The notes under the pieces were generated by a model. It worked only from the letters and a program-made list of their open reading frames with translations, ran no database searches and was not told the DNA's origin. From Paraburkholderia sp. BL10I2N1 (lineage in GTDB: Bacteria; Pseudomonadota; Gammaproteobacteria; Burkholderiales; Burkholderiaceae): 64,000 nt of DNA. This document shows positions 1-9,667 of this stretch, in pieces. Location: NCBI RefSeq assembly GCF_004361815.1, contig NZ_SNWA01000001.1, positions 310,001 to 374,000 on the forward strand, in the 5' to 3' direction. The first letter of the stretch is position 1. Every line of letters begins with the position of its first letter. Made by a program: the position numbers and the translations under genes.

Positions 1-459
1 TACCAACAGTCGTGACCTTGATGATGGGCGCTCCCACTGGTGAAGTGGTGGCTTTGACACTTCCACTAATGGCACATCGATGCCGTGCCGGGCGGGGCCG
101 TCCATTCCATTAGCAAAGCTGACGCAGTTGGTCGTTGGTCGCGCCAGCGGCAGCTATGGCCGCTGACAAGCAACACGTCACAATTGCGAATTGAATGGCC
201 GGTTCCTGAGTGGAGCCGCCACCTGAATGTCTCAGCGACGGTGCGAGTGAATGACGCCTCATGGCCGACCACTGTCTAATGCACGCCGCGTATGCCGCCT
301 GCACCTCACGAGCTTCGGGGGCCGGCGGTCGACCCTTCCCTGCCACTCGACACTCGGCCGTCTCAATGTCTCTTATGCAGGCAGGACCGTCGCTCGAATG
401 ACCTCCGTTTTGTTTCTACTGTGTTCGAGGCCATCCAGCGCGCGAAGCGCCAAGTGCAC
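1..459. other. Intergenic, no gene recognised
   Basis: No open frame here resembles a protein. Bases about 195-275 contain GAATGGCC- and TGACGCCTCATGGCC-type stretches that loosely echo noncoding stretches near 3775, 34165 and 57600, suggesting a degenerate dispersed intergenic repeat. No promoter or RNA gene is identified. Confidence 0.4.
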
Positions 460-2091
460 TCAGTGTGACTGCCCGGCTGAGACCATTGGGTCTAGCGACA
501 ACTGCTGGAGGCTCTCTTCGATGTCGTGATCCCAGCGAACCCGTACTACGGAGAAGCCGCAACTGGCCGCCCACCCGTCTTTGACCTCATCCCGCCGCAC
601 AGTCGCCTCGTGTACCCGAAGCGCCTCTTCTTCAGACATCCCGGCATATCGCACAGGTGCGAAGTGGTGAGGACCGTCGACTTCGACGAACATGCCGAAC
701 GCCGGTAGATAGAAATCGAACCGGCCCCACCGAGTCTGACCGCCAGCCGCAGGGATGAGCACACGAAACTCGACTTCGAACTCAATGTTCCTGCTTCTGA
801 GCCATGCGGCTACGCGCGTCTCGCCGCTGGATTGACTGCATTGCGGGCATCCTTTTGCTTCCAGATGCGCCTGCGGTGTCTGCCGGAAAACTCCGTGCTT
901 CCGACATTCCATTTCGACCGGCTGGTTGTACCGCTGATAATCTGTCCGAGAGTAATCGTAACGATCGCCGTGAAGCAACCTGAAGCGCCTGACGATCTCG
1001 GTCGTCGTGAGAACCCGTTGAGCGGCTGCTGCCAGTCGCGCTTCGCGGCCGCAATCCGGACAACCCTTACCAAGCCAATGATCGCGTGGTGACTGCAGGA
1101 AAGCCCCATGCTCTTTACACACTATGCTCACCCGTCGGTTTGACTGCTCGTAGCTCATCGCGGAGTAGTCGTATCGGCCTCCATGGATGTCGCGAAACCT
1201 TGACAGTACTTCGTCGGCCGATAACACGAGTTTCGGGGTTCGAACGGACGCGGCGCTTTCCCCGCCGCAGCCCGGGCAACCTGTGCCAGCCAGATAGTTG
1301 ACTGCGGTCGGATAAAAGGGACCGTGACGGCGGCATACGACGGTGATGGGATCGCACATCCTCTGATACCGAATGAGACTGTGGTCGTATTTTGCGCCAT
1401 GGACTGCCGCGATTCGGCTCATATACGTATCCGGCGTCACGCGATGCGCGAGCCCCTTCGCCCGCAACGCGCAGACAGGGCAACCACCCTCATTCCACAA
1501 GTTGTATGGAAGGATCGAGAAGCCTCCGTGTTCGGCGCACTCAACGACGACATGGTCGTACTGCGTCTTGTACACAGCGGATGACAAGTCATAGCGGTCG
1601 CCGTGGGCCGCGCGAGCCCGAAGCTCGAACTCAGCCTGGCCCAACCGGTGCTTGTTCGCGGCCACGAGAGAGCCGCATTCGGGGCAACCGGAACCGCGGA
1701 GATGGTTGTTGGGTAACTGCTGAAAGGGGCCATGCGCACGACAAACAATCGTTACCGGGCGCTTCGTGCTGCGGGCGTCGACCAGGCTGTAGTCGTAGAC
1801 AGCGCCATGACGGGCTACGAAGCGATCGACCAGTTCTGTGGTTGTTAAGCGCCGCCTTACAGCGCTCTTTCTGTTCGCTTCCTGGCTGTCTTCGCGTCCG
1901 CACAGTTGGCATCCGCGCCCTTGGATGTGTGCTTGAGCCCGCTGACTAAAACTAAACGGACCATGGCTACGGCAAACGATATTTACCTTTTCTGCCATCC
2001 CCACGTAGCCGCAGTTGTCGTACCGGTACCGATCCCCATGGCGTGCCTTCGCGAGGCTGATCCACTCCTCTTCTGTAAAGCGTCGCGTCAC
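460..2091 (-). CDS. Six-repeat zinc-ribbon protein with C-terminal Vsr/PD-(D/E)xK-like nuclease domain
   Basis: A 543-residue protein with GTG start, preceded by a purine-rich AGAGAGGATCGGAGA ribosome-binding region. Six repeats of about 70 residues begin with HG-x2-Y-D-like motifs at residues 18, 95, 163, 231, 303 and 374. Each carries C-x2-H then C-x2-C, for example C117/H120/C136/C139 and C396/H399/C415/C418; the H-to-C gap is 15 in five repeats and 17 in the first. The C-terminus (about 423-530) resembles a Vsr or restriction-endonuclease-like fold, with GETR, RFDFYLP (D459) and FVEVDGPHHF (E470, D472). Inference: the repeats bind zinc and probably nucleic acid, and the C-terminal domain cuts DNA. 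Similar zinc repeats (DUF723-like) occur in phage and homing-endonuclease-like proteins. It stands alone with no methylase or partner beside it. The function is unknown; homing nuclease or defence nuclease are the main options. Confidence 0.8.
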   Translation of the reverse strand: MTRRFTEEEWISLAKARHGDRYRYDNCGYVGMAEKVNIVCRSHGPFSFSQRAQAHIQGRGCQLCGREDSQEANRKSAVRRRLTTTELVDRFVARHGAVYDYSLVDARSTKRPVTIVCRAHGPFQQLPNNHLRGSGCPECGSLVAANKHRLGQAEFELRARAAHGDRYDLSSAVYKTQYDHVVVECAEHGGFSILPYNLWNEGGCPVCALRAKGLAHRVTPDTYMSRIAAVHGAKYDHSLIRYQRMCDPITVVCRRHGPFYPTAVNYLAGTGCPGCGGESAASVRTPKLVLSADEVLSRFRDIHGGRYDYSAMSYEQSNRRVSIVCKEHGAFLQSPRDHWLGKGCPDCGREARLAAAAQRVLTTTEIVRRFRLLHGDRYDYSRTDYQRYNQPVEMECRKHGVFRQTPQAHLEAKGCPQCSQSSGETRVAAWLRSRNIEFEVEFRVLIPAAGGQTRWGRFDFYLPAFGMFVEVDGPHHFAPVRYAGMSEEEALRVHEATVRRDEVKDGWAASCGFSVVRVRWDHDIEESLQQLSLDPMVSAGQSH

Positions 2092-2701
2092 TCTCCGATC
2101 CTCTCTTCTACCTTCAACGATGTCACGCTAGAAAGCGCGCCGATTGACTATATCCGCGGTATGGGCTCGCGGACCGTGGGGCCGCGCACAGCGGCGTCGG
2201 CACGACCGGTCAGGGCGGCAACGTTTCCATGTCTTATTATTCAGCGACTGGCATGTCAGCAACAACGACTTCGTAGAGGAGGGGTTAACGTTGCGACCAA
2301 TGTCCTGTTCCACGCGTATATGAGTCACTCGGAGGACAATGCGCCGCGCTATCGGAATGTCCGTAGTTGGCCGAACCCGGTCCGACAGCAAGCTTTGGGT
2401 GAGGGGGCTGAACACCGCCGGTCGCGATCGGCAGCACCCGACCCGCTCCGGCCGTCGGCGTCGCCCCAGCCTACTGGCGGCTTTAAGGGGCGAACGGTCG
2501 TCCGCGCCGCGGGTCCGCTAACCGGTGCTTGCGTCACGTGTTGATAAGTCTCACTCTTCCCGTGCGTTGACGTTCGTCGCCTTGTTAAGTAACTTGTTCC
2601 ATTTGCGGTAAAAGTGGCAGTATTGATCGGTCGTTGTCCATTTCGAAAACGAAGTCAAGTTTGCCGAGTACGGCAAGAATACGAAGTCGTCGCAAAGTGG
2701 G
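2092..2701. other. Intergenic, about 600 bp, no gene recognised
   Basis: Frames across this stretch show no family resemblance. Bases around 2400-2520 are G+C-rich low-information DNA, and 2560-2700 is more A+T-rich and may hold the promoter of the following acyltransferase gene. No clear -35/-10 pair was found. Confidence 0.35.
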
Positions 2702-3631
2702 GTGTTGGCAGAAGTTCTCCACGTGGCACAGCCGACCGCCACACAGGAGCCGGTCTTGGATCAACTCGGTCATTTGCTCGTCGTAGGTTTACTTCGCGCG
2801 CTCTCAATACTGCCGTACCCATTGGTTGCGAGGCTTGGCAGCGCGCTCGGCGCGGCCCTGTATACGCTTCCCAGCCGCCGCAAACATATAGTCCTTGTCA
2901 ACCTGCGCCTCTGCTTTCCCGAAAAGTCAGTACGTGAGTACGATGAGCTTGCGAGGGAACACTTCCGGCATGTCATCCGCAGCTATCTCGAACGAGGCGT
3001 TCAATGGTTCGGTAGCGCGCAAAGGATAAGAAATCTCGTCCAGATCGAAAGCGCCATTGATCTCGAAGACAGGAATGCTCCGCCTACCATCTTTATGGGG
3101 TTTCATTTCGTAGGCATCGAGATCGGGTGCATACTTTACTCGCTGAAAATGCCTGCCGCTTCCTTGTACACACACATGTCGAACACGCGTCTTTGCGACC
3201 TCGCCAAACGGCAGCGCGGCCGATTCGGCGCTGAGATGATCGAACGTTCGACAAGCGCCAGAAAGATCGTGAGAGTCCTTCACGAGGGCAAACCGGTCAT
3301 GCTTGCTGCGGACATGGACCATGGCATCGAAAACTCTGTTTTTGTGCCTTTTTTCGGCGTCCCTGCGTGCACTCTGACTTCTGTTTCGCGACTTGCGAGA
3401 ATGGGGCGCGCGCGCGTTGTACCGTTCGTCACGGAAGTACTGCCGGATTTCAAAGGGTATCGGTTGACCGTCTTTGCGCCGCTCAGCGATTTTCCATCGG
3501 GAAGCGACACGAATGATGCGTGTCGCATGAATGCGTTTCTCGAGACCCAGATACTGAAATTCCCAGCCCAGTATTACTGGGTGCATCGACGCTTCAAGCA
3601 TCGTCCACCGGGCATGCCTGCGGTATATTGA
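2702..3631 (+). CDS. LpxL/HtrB-family lipid A acyltransferase
   Basis: A 309-residue member of the lysophospholipid/lipid A acyltransferase family, which adds a secondary acyl chain to Kdo-lipid A at the inner membrane. Seen: an N-terminal hydrophobic stretch (LLVVGLLRALSILPYPLVA), the catalytic H-x4-E motif in GFHFVGIEIG, a middle block ADMDHGIENSVFVPFFG, and a C-terminal YYWVHRRFKHRPPG typical of LpxL/LpxM homologues. Length fits the family. The start is GTG with no convincing ribosome-binding site, so the true start may lie slightly downstream. The gene is isolated and not in an LPS operon, which suggests an accessory or acquired paralogue. Whether it acts on lipid A or another acyl acceptor cannot be told from sequence. 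Confidence 0.82.
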   Translation: MLAEVLHVAQPTATQEPVLDQLGHLLVVGLLRALSILPYPLVARLGSALGAALYTLPSRRKHIVLVNLRLCFPEKSVREYDELAREHFRHVIRSYLERGVQWFGSAQRIRNLVQIESAIDLEDRNAPPTIFMGFHFVGIEIGCILYSLKMPAASLYTHMSNTRLCDLAKRQRGRFGAEMIERSTSARKIVRVLHEGKPVMLAADMDHGIENSVFVPFFGVPACTLTSVSRLARMGRARVVPFVTEVLPDFKGYRLTVFAPLSDFPSGSDTNDACRMNAFLETQILKFPAQYYWVHRRFKHRPPGMPAVY

Positions 3632-3952
3632 TCGTGCGATGGGCCCAGCTCGCTTTCACGTTGCCGGCAAGCTACCGAAACCCGCAAACGAAACCAACGC
3701 GAACGGCCGTGCCGGCCGACGACGCGACCGACATGGTCCGCGCACGAAGGTCCGTACAGGGGCGGAGCGGCCGCTTGAATGGCCGCCTGAGTGCTACACC
3801 GAACGTCAGCAGCTTTGGCCGACTACTGCCCGATGCGGTTGGCCGAAGCCGATCCGAAGCAGTCCTTTAACCTGAAGGGCAACCGGTGACAGGAACCAGC
3901 GGGAATCGGCCATTCATCTTAGCGGATCGTTTGTCCCTGCTGTATTCGCAGC
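3632..3952. other. Intergenic with degenerate repeat
   Basis: About 320 bp separating convergent genes. Bases 3770-3850 contain TTGAATGGCCGCC and TTTGGCCGACTACTGCC, echoing the noncoding stretch at 195-275. No gene is seen and no clear terminator hairpin is evident. Confidence 0.35.
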
Positions 3953-4828
3953 CTATTGTTCGTTTTCGTCGAAATCGTCGTCGTGCCCGTTGTTGCGCTC
4001 GTGCTCTTCCCCCGACACGAACCTGGAGTTTCCTTTATCGTCGACGCAGGTTTTCTTGTCCGACTTCCTGATCTGGTTCTTGTTTTTGTCCTTAACTTCC
4101 TTCACAACGTCCACCACATCACAGTTCGCAGTGCTGAATCCCACTGAGCTCCCGGTGTTGGACCCTCCAGAGCTTGCTGCACCCGATTCCACGGTATAGG
4201 TTTCCTCGACAGTGCCAACCATCGTCTGTTCGCTCGAGTTTGAGTACTCTATGCCTTCGCCAAGCACACCGGAACTCCCCACCGGTGCAGAGATTGGAAT
4301 GGGATCGATTTGAGTGATGACATCGACCGACCCGTCATCATTGATCTGACCGACTTCAGCAGACGTCTCGGGATTGGTGAAGATCTCTTTTGTCTCTGTA
4401 ACCGTAATGGGCGTACCGTTTTCCAGCACGATGTCGGTGATGGTTTCCATGGTTTCAAGGACAGCAGCATCATTAAACGTAGCCACAACAGGTGCGGAGT
4501 CCGTCAGCGTCCCCGATCCGGTGACAGGAACGCTGTCTATCGTGCCAGAGACGGAGAAGCTCGCGGTGTCGCCGTTATCAACCTGATTGGCAATAGCGGC
4601 CTGCAACGGCACCGAAACCGGTTGTGCGGATGTTGTAGTTGCATTGTTATTACCGCCGCCACAGCCGCCGAGCAGCATCGCGGAAGCCACGGCCACCAGG
4701 GCGCGTCGCGTGGGCAACGCCCGCCGCGTAACCTCGCCCCGATGCTCAGCTGATACCGCCCACACGGGATAGCGGTGCCGCGTTGCAAGGCAAACGGCCC
4801 GTGCAGTTAAGAGAGGATGACGTTTCAT
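3953..4828 (-). CDS. Predicted outer-membrane or periplasmic lipoprotein, unknown function
   Basis: 291 residues with a well-placed GGGGGAG ribosome-binding site before ATG. After an unusually long polar leader, a signal segment RRALVAVASAMLLGGC carries a lipobox with the acylated Cys preceded by LLGG. The mature part starts with a Gly/Asn/Thr-rich linker, continues as Thr/Ser/Val-rich beta-type sequence, and ends in a charged tail (KEVKDKNKNQIRKSDKK, then EERNN and a DDDFDENEQ terminus). Two Cys residues in the C-terminal third could pair. No enzyme motif is seen. The roughly 40-residue extension before the signal core is odd; a later start would make a more standard lipoprotein, but no internal ATG or GTG fits well. 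Confidence 0.6.
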   Translation of the reverse strand: MKRHPLLTARAVCLATRHRYPVWAVSAEHRGEVTRRALPTRRALVAVASAMLLGGCGGGNNNATTTSAQPVSVPLQAAIANQVDNGDTASFSVSGTIDSVPVTGSGTLTDSAPVVATFNDAAVLETMETITDIVLENGTPITVTETKEIFTNPETSAEVGQINDDGSVDVITQIDPIPISAPVGSSGVLGEGIEYSNSSEQTMVGTVEETYTVESGAASSGGSNTGSSVGFSTANCDVVDVVKEVKDKNKNQIRKSDKKTCVDDKGNSRFVSGEEHERNNGHDDDFDENEQ

Positions 4829-5969
4829 TACGAACTCCCCCGGTGGCCATTCGGGACTTATTTCGATTGAAGCACGGCGCCACTTCTAAATTAGCGCGCT
4901 GGACGTGTTCGTTCTATCGGACCAAGGTCCGATACGTCTGCAAAGAATAGGCGGTTCGGCGGGGGCAAGCGTATGCTGCGACACAACCTGCTCAAAAAAT
5001 CCCCCGACTTTGACGGCTTTAGCCTGTGAACGAGCGTTCGCCCTTTACGATTGGATGGCCGTTCACGGCATGGAACCGACGCTTGAACGTCCGACCGACG
5101 ACGCATGTGAACGGCGGTTTGTGGCCGGTCACTGCCTCATGCGATTCGCATACTCGGCGTGATCCTCAGATTCTCGGCGGACGGCAGCACACGACCCCTT
5201 CGAGTCACTCAATCGACGTTGACGAATGTCCCCTTGCTGCTGTGCAGCAGTCCTTCGTAACGGACGCGGCGTCTCGCTCCGCCGCATCAGTTAGACAACG
5301 GCCGAGCTAAGAGCTTTGCTAAGCAGTGGTCGCGTTCTAATGGTCCGGTGCCGTACGTGTCCCTTAGGACTTCCGCTTTCGCCGCGCTCGCCGGCAATTT
5401 TCCTTCTCCATCTTCGATCTGTTCGCCACACAAGGTTTTTCAAGTCAAGGCCGAAGGTAGTCCACTGGCGGCACTTACTGGTGGATCAGTCATACCTTTG
5501 CGGGGATTCAACGGCATCGGGAGCACCGTCAAAAAAAGTTCATGGTCAAGCGGCGCAGATGGACTATATACAAACGAGGGGCGGCGAACGGCTGTACGTC
5601 CAACCAAGACCGCCCTTGACTCAGGCCCGCGAGAGCCGCAGTCAGCCGAACGGAGATGTACGACGCCGAATAGTCGCGACCCGTCTTTTCCCACATAGAC
5701 CCGTCAGTGGATCGCAGCGTTAGCATCATTTCCGGGGCGAGGCGTTCCTGACCAATCCACCCTGCCCGATGTTCCCTGTTCGACCTCCTTAACCACTGTG
5801 TAGTGAACGCGAAGGGGTGAGGTAGTGAAACAGCTCGCGAACCGGGTAACGCTCTTGCAGGTCTGCCTGTAGCCCAAACCTATCAAGGACGTAACGTACA
5901 GCTACCTTCTCTGCCCACTCGTCCATCCGACGTCACCCGTTCGGTCGTCGCCCACGCAAGGAGTACGCC
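4829..5969. other. Long intergenic region with one copy of a dispersed inverted repeat
   Basis: About 1.1 kb with no recognisable gene. It carries, at 5122-5196, one arm of a 75-bp repeat whose reverse complement lies at 40086-40160. Bases 5200-5960 are otherwise unremarkable. GGAG just before 5970 serves the next gene. Confidence 0.5.
5122..5196 (+). repeat. 75-bp dispersed repeat, copy 1
   Basis: Reads TGGCCGGTCACTGCCTCATG at its start and matches the reverse complement of 40086-40160 at 70 of 75 positions by eye, without gaps. It is noncoding in context. The two copies are in opposite orientation about 35 kb apart. Confidence 0.85.
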
Positions 5970-7082
5970 ATGTCATTAGTCACGTGCCGTTTAATGTTTA
6001 TATTGCGAGCCATCGCGTTCGCGACGGCGTTAGGATTCGCTTCTGTCAGCACTGCGCAAGCCGACTCGGAGGTCGATCCGCCAGGAGCGGTTTACGTTCT
6101 GTCAAACCAGCCGTCCGGGAACTCGGTTCTTGTCTATTCGCGCGCTGCCAACGGAATACTGAACTACGAGGCCACGTACCCAACTGGCGGTAAAGGAGCA
6201 GGCACAGGAGCCGATCCACTAGGCTCGCAAGGTTCCCTAACCTTGGCAGCGGGCTTTCTCTTCGCCGTGAATCCTGGCAGCAACGATGTTTCGCTGTTCG
6301 CGGTCGACGGCAGCAAACTGACGCTGCTCGACAGAAAACCATCGGGCGGTCAGATGCCCGTCAGCGTGACAGTCAAGGGACCCATCGCGTATGTGCTTAA
6401 TGCCGGAGGCACACCGAACATCAATGGCTTTATCGTCGACGCGTTCGGCAAGCGTCTCGTTCCATTACCAGGCTCACAACGACCGCTTGCCGGTGGGAAA
6501 TCCGCCCAGCCCGCGCAAGTGAAGTTTGCGCCGGAAGGCAACGAACTGCTCGTGACCGAAAAGGGCACACAACTCATTGACACGTATTATGTCGGCTTCA
6601 CCGGCTACGCCTCGACTCCAACGCCCCATGCGTCAAACGGCGTCACGCCGTTCGGCTTTTCTATCACGACCCGGGGTTATGCGATCGTCTCCGAGGCCGG
6701 GTCTGGTTCCGTTTCCTCATATGAGGTCGAGGACAGCAAACATCTGACTTCGATCAGTGCGGCAATTCCCTTGGGCCAGAGCGCCCCTTGCTGGCTTGTC
6801 ACCACGGGCGATGGACGTTTTGCCTACACGGCCAATGCCGGTAGCGGCTCGATCAGCAGTCTGCGGATTGCGGCGGACGGTACAGTACGCTTGCTTAATT
6901 CGACTGCGGGCACGCTCAGCGCTCCCCTTGACATGGCGCTCAGTCGTCACAGCAAATTCCTCTACGTTCGGGAAGGTAACGGCGCTTTAAGTGGCTTTCG
7001 CGTGATGCCAGACGGAACACTCGAGCCACTTGGCTCAGTCACCGGCGTACCGCCGGGGGCACAAGGGATCGCGGCGCGCTAG
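5970..7082 (+). CDS. Secreted lactonase-like seven-bladed beta-propeller protein
   Basis: 370 residues with a Sec signal peptide (LRAIAFATALGFASVSTAQA, cleaved near residue 31) after an AAGGAGTACGCC ribosome-binding site. The mature part is a run of propeller blades with repeated phrases such as VYVLSNQPSGNSVLVYSR, FLFAVNPGSNDVSLFAVD, YAIVSEAGSGSVSSYEVED, FAYTANAGSGSISSLRIAADG and FLYVREGNGALSGFRVMPDG. This is characteristic of the YbhE/6-phosphogluconolactonase-like family (PF10282), many secreted members of which have no known substrate. It is monocistronic, with a hairpin right after the stop codon. The enzymatic role is unproven. Confidence 0.8.
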   Translation: MSLVTCRLMFILRAIAFATALGFASVSTAQADSEVDPPGAVYVLSNQPSGNSVLVYSRAANGILNYEATYPTGGKGAGTGADPLGSQGSLTLAAGFLFAVNPGSNDVSLFAVDGSKLTLLDRKPSGGQMPVSVTVKGPIAYVLNAGGTPNINGFIVDAFGKRLVPLPGSQRPLAGGKSAQPAQVKFAPEGNELLVTEKGTQLIDTYYVGFTGYASTPTPHASNGVTPFGFSITTRGYAIVSEAGSGSVSSYEVEDSKHLTSISAAIPLGQSAPCWLVTTGDGRFAYTANAGSGSISSLRIAADGTVRLLNSTAGTLSAPLDMALSRHSKFLYVREGNGALSGFRVMPDGTLEPLGSVTGVPPGAQGIAAR

Positions 7083-7083
7083 A

Positions 7084-7111
7084 CACATCTCCCCCCGCGC
7101 GGGGAGATGTG
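7084..7111 (+). terminator. Hairpin terminator after the beta-propeller gene
   Basis: A perfect 11-bp stem, CACATCTCCCC (7084-7094) with GGGGAGATGTG (7101-7111), and a 6-nt loop starting one base after the stop codon. There is no downstream T-run, so it may end transcription only weakly or protect the mRNA 3' end. Confidence 0.65.
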
Positions 7112-7480
7112 CACGCGGGACCGTGCTTTCGTATCCCTGAATCGGCAGCCTCCGCGCAAGAACGTTGCCAGTGCCGCTGAGCACCTGCCGTCCGCCTTGA
7201 TTAGATTAAAATCGAGGCTCCCGGTCAAGCGGGTGTTAGGTGAGCCCCAACGGGCGACGGTGAGCGAGTCCAATCGCATCAGTTTCCTCGAGGCTTCCTG
7301 GAGCCACATTGACTACCGGTCTTCCGTGGCTGAGCTCTGGAAAGTGGCCGCGTGGGCCGCGGCGCCGAGCAACCTTTGGCCGCCCGTTAAAGAGGTCCCG
7401 AATCGCCCCGAGAATGTCCGTTTGAGTTCGAACAAGCGACGTAGCCTCCCGCCAGGAGCCTCAGTTGCGGCAGATCGGGC
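7112..7480. other. Intergenic between convergent genes
   Basis: About 370 bp. Frames on either strand show no family resemblance; nothing further is recognised. Confidence 0.3.
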
Positions 7481-8647
7481 TTATGAACGTTGCGGTGACG
7501 AACGGCGTCCGCCATTCCGTCCTGCGAACGAGGTAAGCGCCGCTCGGGGTAATTCTTCAACTGAAAGCGCCCACAGCGAATACGCGACGCTGCGCTGGAA
7601 CAACGTACCGACAGCAGCGCGAAGCTCGCCCCTGCCCAGCGCGTACACCGAGTCGGTCACGGCAATGGCGCCGTGCATCAGGACGCTGGCATGCCGGTAG
7701 CACCCCATCATGCAGTCATTGCAGGGCTCCCGTTGATCGGGCAGGCGGTCGAGGTCGAAGACGGAGCCCATTGGCTCAGGCCACGCCTCGCAACGCCAGA
7801 CATCGAGGTTCCAGTCGATATAAAAATACTTGCTGCCGCCGATACATGGAATCAGTTGCTGTTCGCCGCGCACGAACCGCGCGACCTCGGCCAGCGCAGC
7901 GCTCGGGTCCATTACACGAAAGTACTTTTTGAGGCGGGCGATTGCGCTCAACGCTTCAAGTAGTTCGTCACGGCTTAGGTCGACGAGCGTCGATGTTTCG
8001 TCGTAGACGAGCGATGTGGAACCGAACGCCTCGCGCCTTGGATAGGAAAACGTGACGGCATCGACGCCGAGCCGGTCGAGCGTTTCTGGAAGCGACGCGT
8101 AACGGACCAGACGACTGACCGTCACCGATGCACAGACCGGGATGCCGAAGGCGTGCGCCTGAGCGATTCCCTCACGGATGCGGGCCTCCAGACCGCGCAG
8201 GCCGCGATTGCGCTCGTGCTCGCCCATGTCCGCACTATCGATCGATATCAGGAGACGCTTGAGTCCGGCCGCCGCCAGTTGCTTGATGTGGCGCGGGAGG
8301 AACCAGCCGTTCGTGATCAGACCGCAATCGATGCCGGCTTTCGTGGTCGAGGCCACGAGCGATTCGATCTTCGGGTGAACCAGAGGCTCGCCCCCCTGCA
8401 GCGTCATGTAGCGAATCCGGCGTCTGCGCAGGATCGGCAGCGCACGCGCGAACTCATCAGGGTCGAGATAGCGACGCGGGCCTGCCAGGTTTTTGTCGCG
8501 CGAGAACCCGCAGAAGTCGCATGCGGCGTTGCAAACGTTCGTTACCGATACGTCACAGACCGCAGGCAGTGGATTGCGCGGCTCGCTGGCGACACCCTCT
8601 GCGTGCCGCAGATTGCGCCACTTGATGATCCGCTCTGTCGTATCCAT
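7481..8647 (-). CDS. Radical SAM/SPASM-domain protein
   Basis: 388 residues from the ATG at 8647, chosen because GAGGG lies five bases upstream; an in-frame ATG 19 codons earlier lacks this. The radical SAM motif CNAACDFCGF binds the 4Fe-4S cluster that cleaves S-adenosylmethionine, followed by GGEPLVHPKI, a glycine motif for SAM binding. The C-terminal half has a SPASM-like cysteine set: CIGGSKYFYIDWNLDVWRC then CNDCMMGC. Such enzymes often modify peptides or build cofactors. There is no precursor peptide or transporter gene nearby, so the substrate is unknown. It is transcribed towards the beta-propeller gene. Confidence 0.82.
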   Translation of the reverse strand: MDTTERIIKWRNLRHAEGVASEPRNPLPAVCDVSVTNVCNAACDFCGFSRDKNLAGPRRYLDPDEFARALPILRRRRIRYMTLQGGEPLVHPKIESLVASTTKAGIDCGLITNGWFLPRHIKQLAAAGLKRLLISIDSADMGEHERNRGLRGLEARIREGIAQAHAFGIPVCASVTVSRLVRYASLPETLDRLGVDAVTFSYPRREAFGSTSLVYDETSTLVDLSRDELLEALSAIARLKKYFRVMDPSAALAEVARFVRGEQQLIPCIGGSKYFYIDWNLDVWRCEAWPEPMGSVFDLDRLPDQREPCNDCMMGCYRHASVLMHGAIAVTDSVYALGRGELRAAVGTLFQRSVAYSLWALSVEELPRAALTSFAGRNGGRRSSPQRS

Positions 8648-9073
8648 GGAACCCTCACGGTCGGCTGACGAATTCGGCACGAGGCATGCCAGTATACGCT
8701 TCACCCGCTAGCCTGCGCGCGATAGATGCGGGTATGGAATCAGGTAAAGGCGGACTGAAGCGGAAGAGATTACGGCGGACCGGTGTAGGGCGGAAGACGG
8801 CCATCCGGCGTCGACTGGCGGACGTCTCTTCCTGGCCGCTCTCTGCCCGATCAGCCGGCCGTCCGAAAACAAACGCAGCTATGCCTGGATCGGGCATCCG
8901 ACCCATGAACGTTTATTGAATCCCGCCGCATCGTTATGGAAACGCCCCTCTTCCTACTGTTACTTAATGGTCACAACCCTGTGCCGCACAGCTTCGGGCG
9001 AACCGGCAGTTGCTGAAGGAAATATTTTTTACGCTGGTCACAATATTCGCGCTCCTGAAACGTCTTCAGACGC
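8648..9073. other. Intergenic between divergent genes
   Basis: About 425 bp between the radical SAM gene and the sigma factor gene. It must hold both promoters. An A+T-rich stretch near 9020-9050 (AATATTTTTTACG) is a possible promoter area for the sigma operon, but no -35/-10 pair is clear. Confidence 0.35.
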
Positions 9074-9655
9074 ATGGAACCGCCACCCACCTCGCACACG
9101 ATGACCAAACGAGACAGCGACATCACCGCGACCGTGGTGCGTGAGCGAACGAGGCTGGTCAATTTCATCCGGCGTCGAATACGCGATCCCGACGATGCCG
9201 AAGACATCCTGCAGGATGTGTTCCACGAATTTGTGCAGGCTTACAGGCTTCCCGCTCCGATCGAACAAGCGAGCGCGTGGCTTTTCCGTGCCGCGCGCAA
9301 CCGCATCATCGATCGTTTTCGCAAGAAGAGAGAGCAGCCTCTGACTGATCTGTCTGAGGGCGAGGATGACGCCAGCAGTGAGTATCGCCTCGACCTCGCC
9401 CTACCGGCGCACAATGCTCGTCCTGAAGCTCTATACGCTCGCGCTCTAGTGCTCAGGGCCTTGCAGGATGCGCTCGATGAATTGCCGCCGAGTCAACGTG
9501 AGGTGTTTATCGCGCACGAGCTGGAGGGGCGGCCCTTCAAAGACATGGTGGCGGAAAGCGGCGTCACGCTCAATACGCTGCTCGCGCGCAAACGCTACGC
9601 GGTCTTGCATCTGCGCGCCCGATTGCAGGCCATTTATGACGAACTGGGTATTTAG
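9074..9655 (+). CDS. ECF-type RNA polymerase sigma factor
   Basis: 193 residues. Region 2 is visible as DPDDAEDILQDVFHEFVQAYR followed by ASAWLFRAARNRIIDRFRKK; region 4 is ALDELPPSQREVFIAHELEGRPFKDMV then a recognition helix including TLNTLLARKRYA. It directs core polymerase to a small regulon. The start is uncertain: 9074 or the ATG at 9101 (MTKRDSD), neither with a strong ribosome-binding site. It is followed after 12 bp by a small membrane protein, in the place where anti-sigma factors are often encoded, then a ferredoxin. The inducing signal is unknown. Confidence 0.88.
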   Translation: MEPPPTSHTMTKRDSDITATVVRERTRLVNFIRRRIRDPDDAEDILQDVFHEFVQAYRLPAPIEQASAWLFRAARNRIIDRFRKKREQPLTDLSEGEDDASSEYRLDLALPAHNARPEALYARALVLRALQDALDELPPSQREVFIAHELEGRPFKDMVAESGVTLNTLLARKRYAVLHLRARLQAIYDELGI

Positions 9656-9667
9656 AGGAGTCGACGG

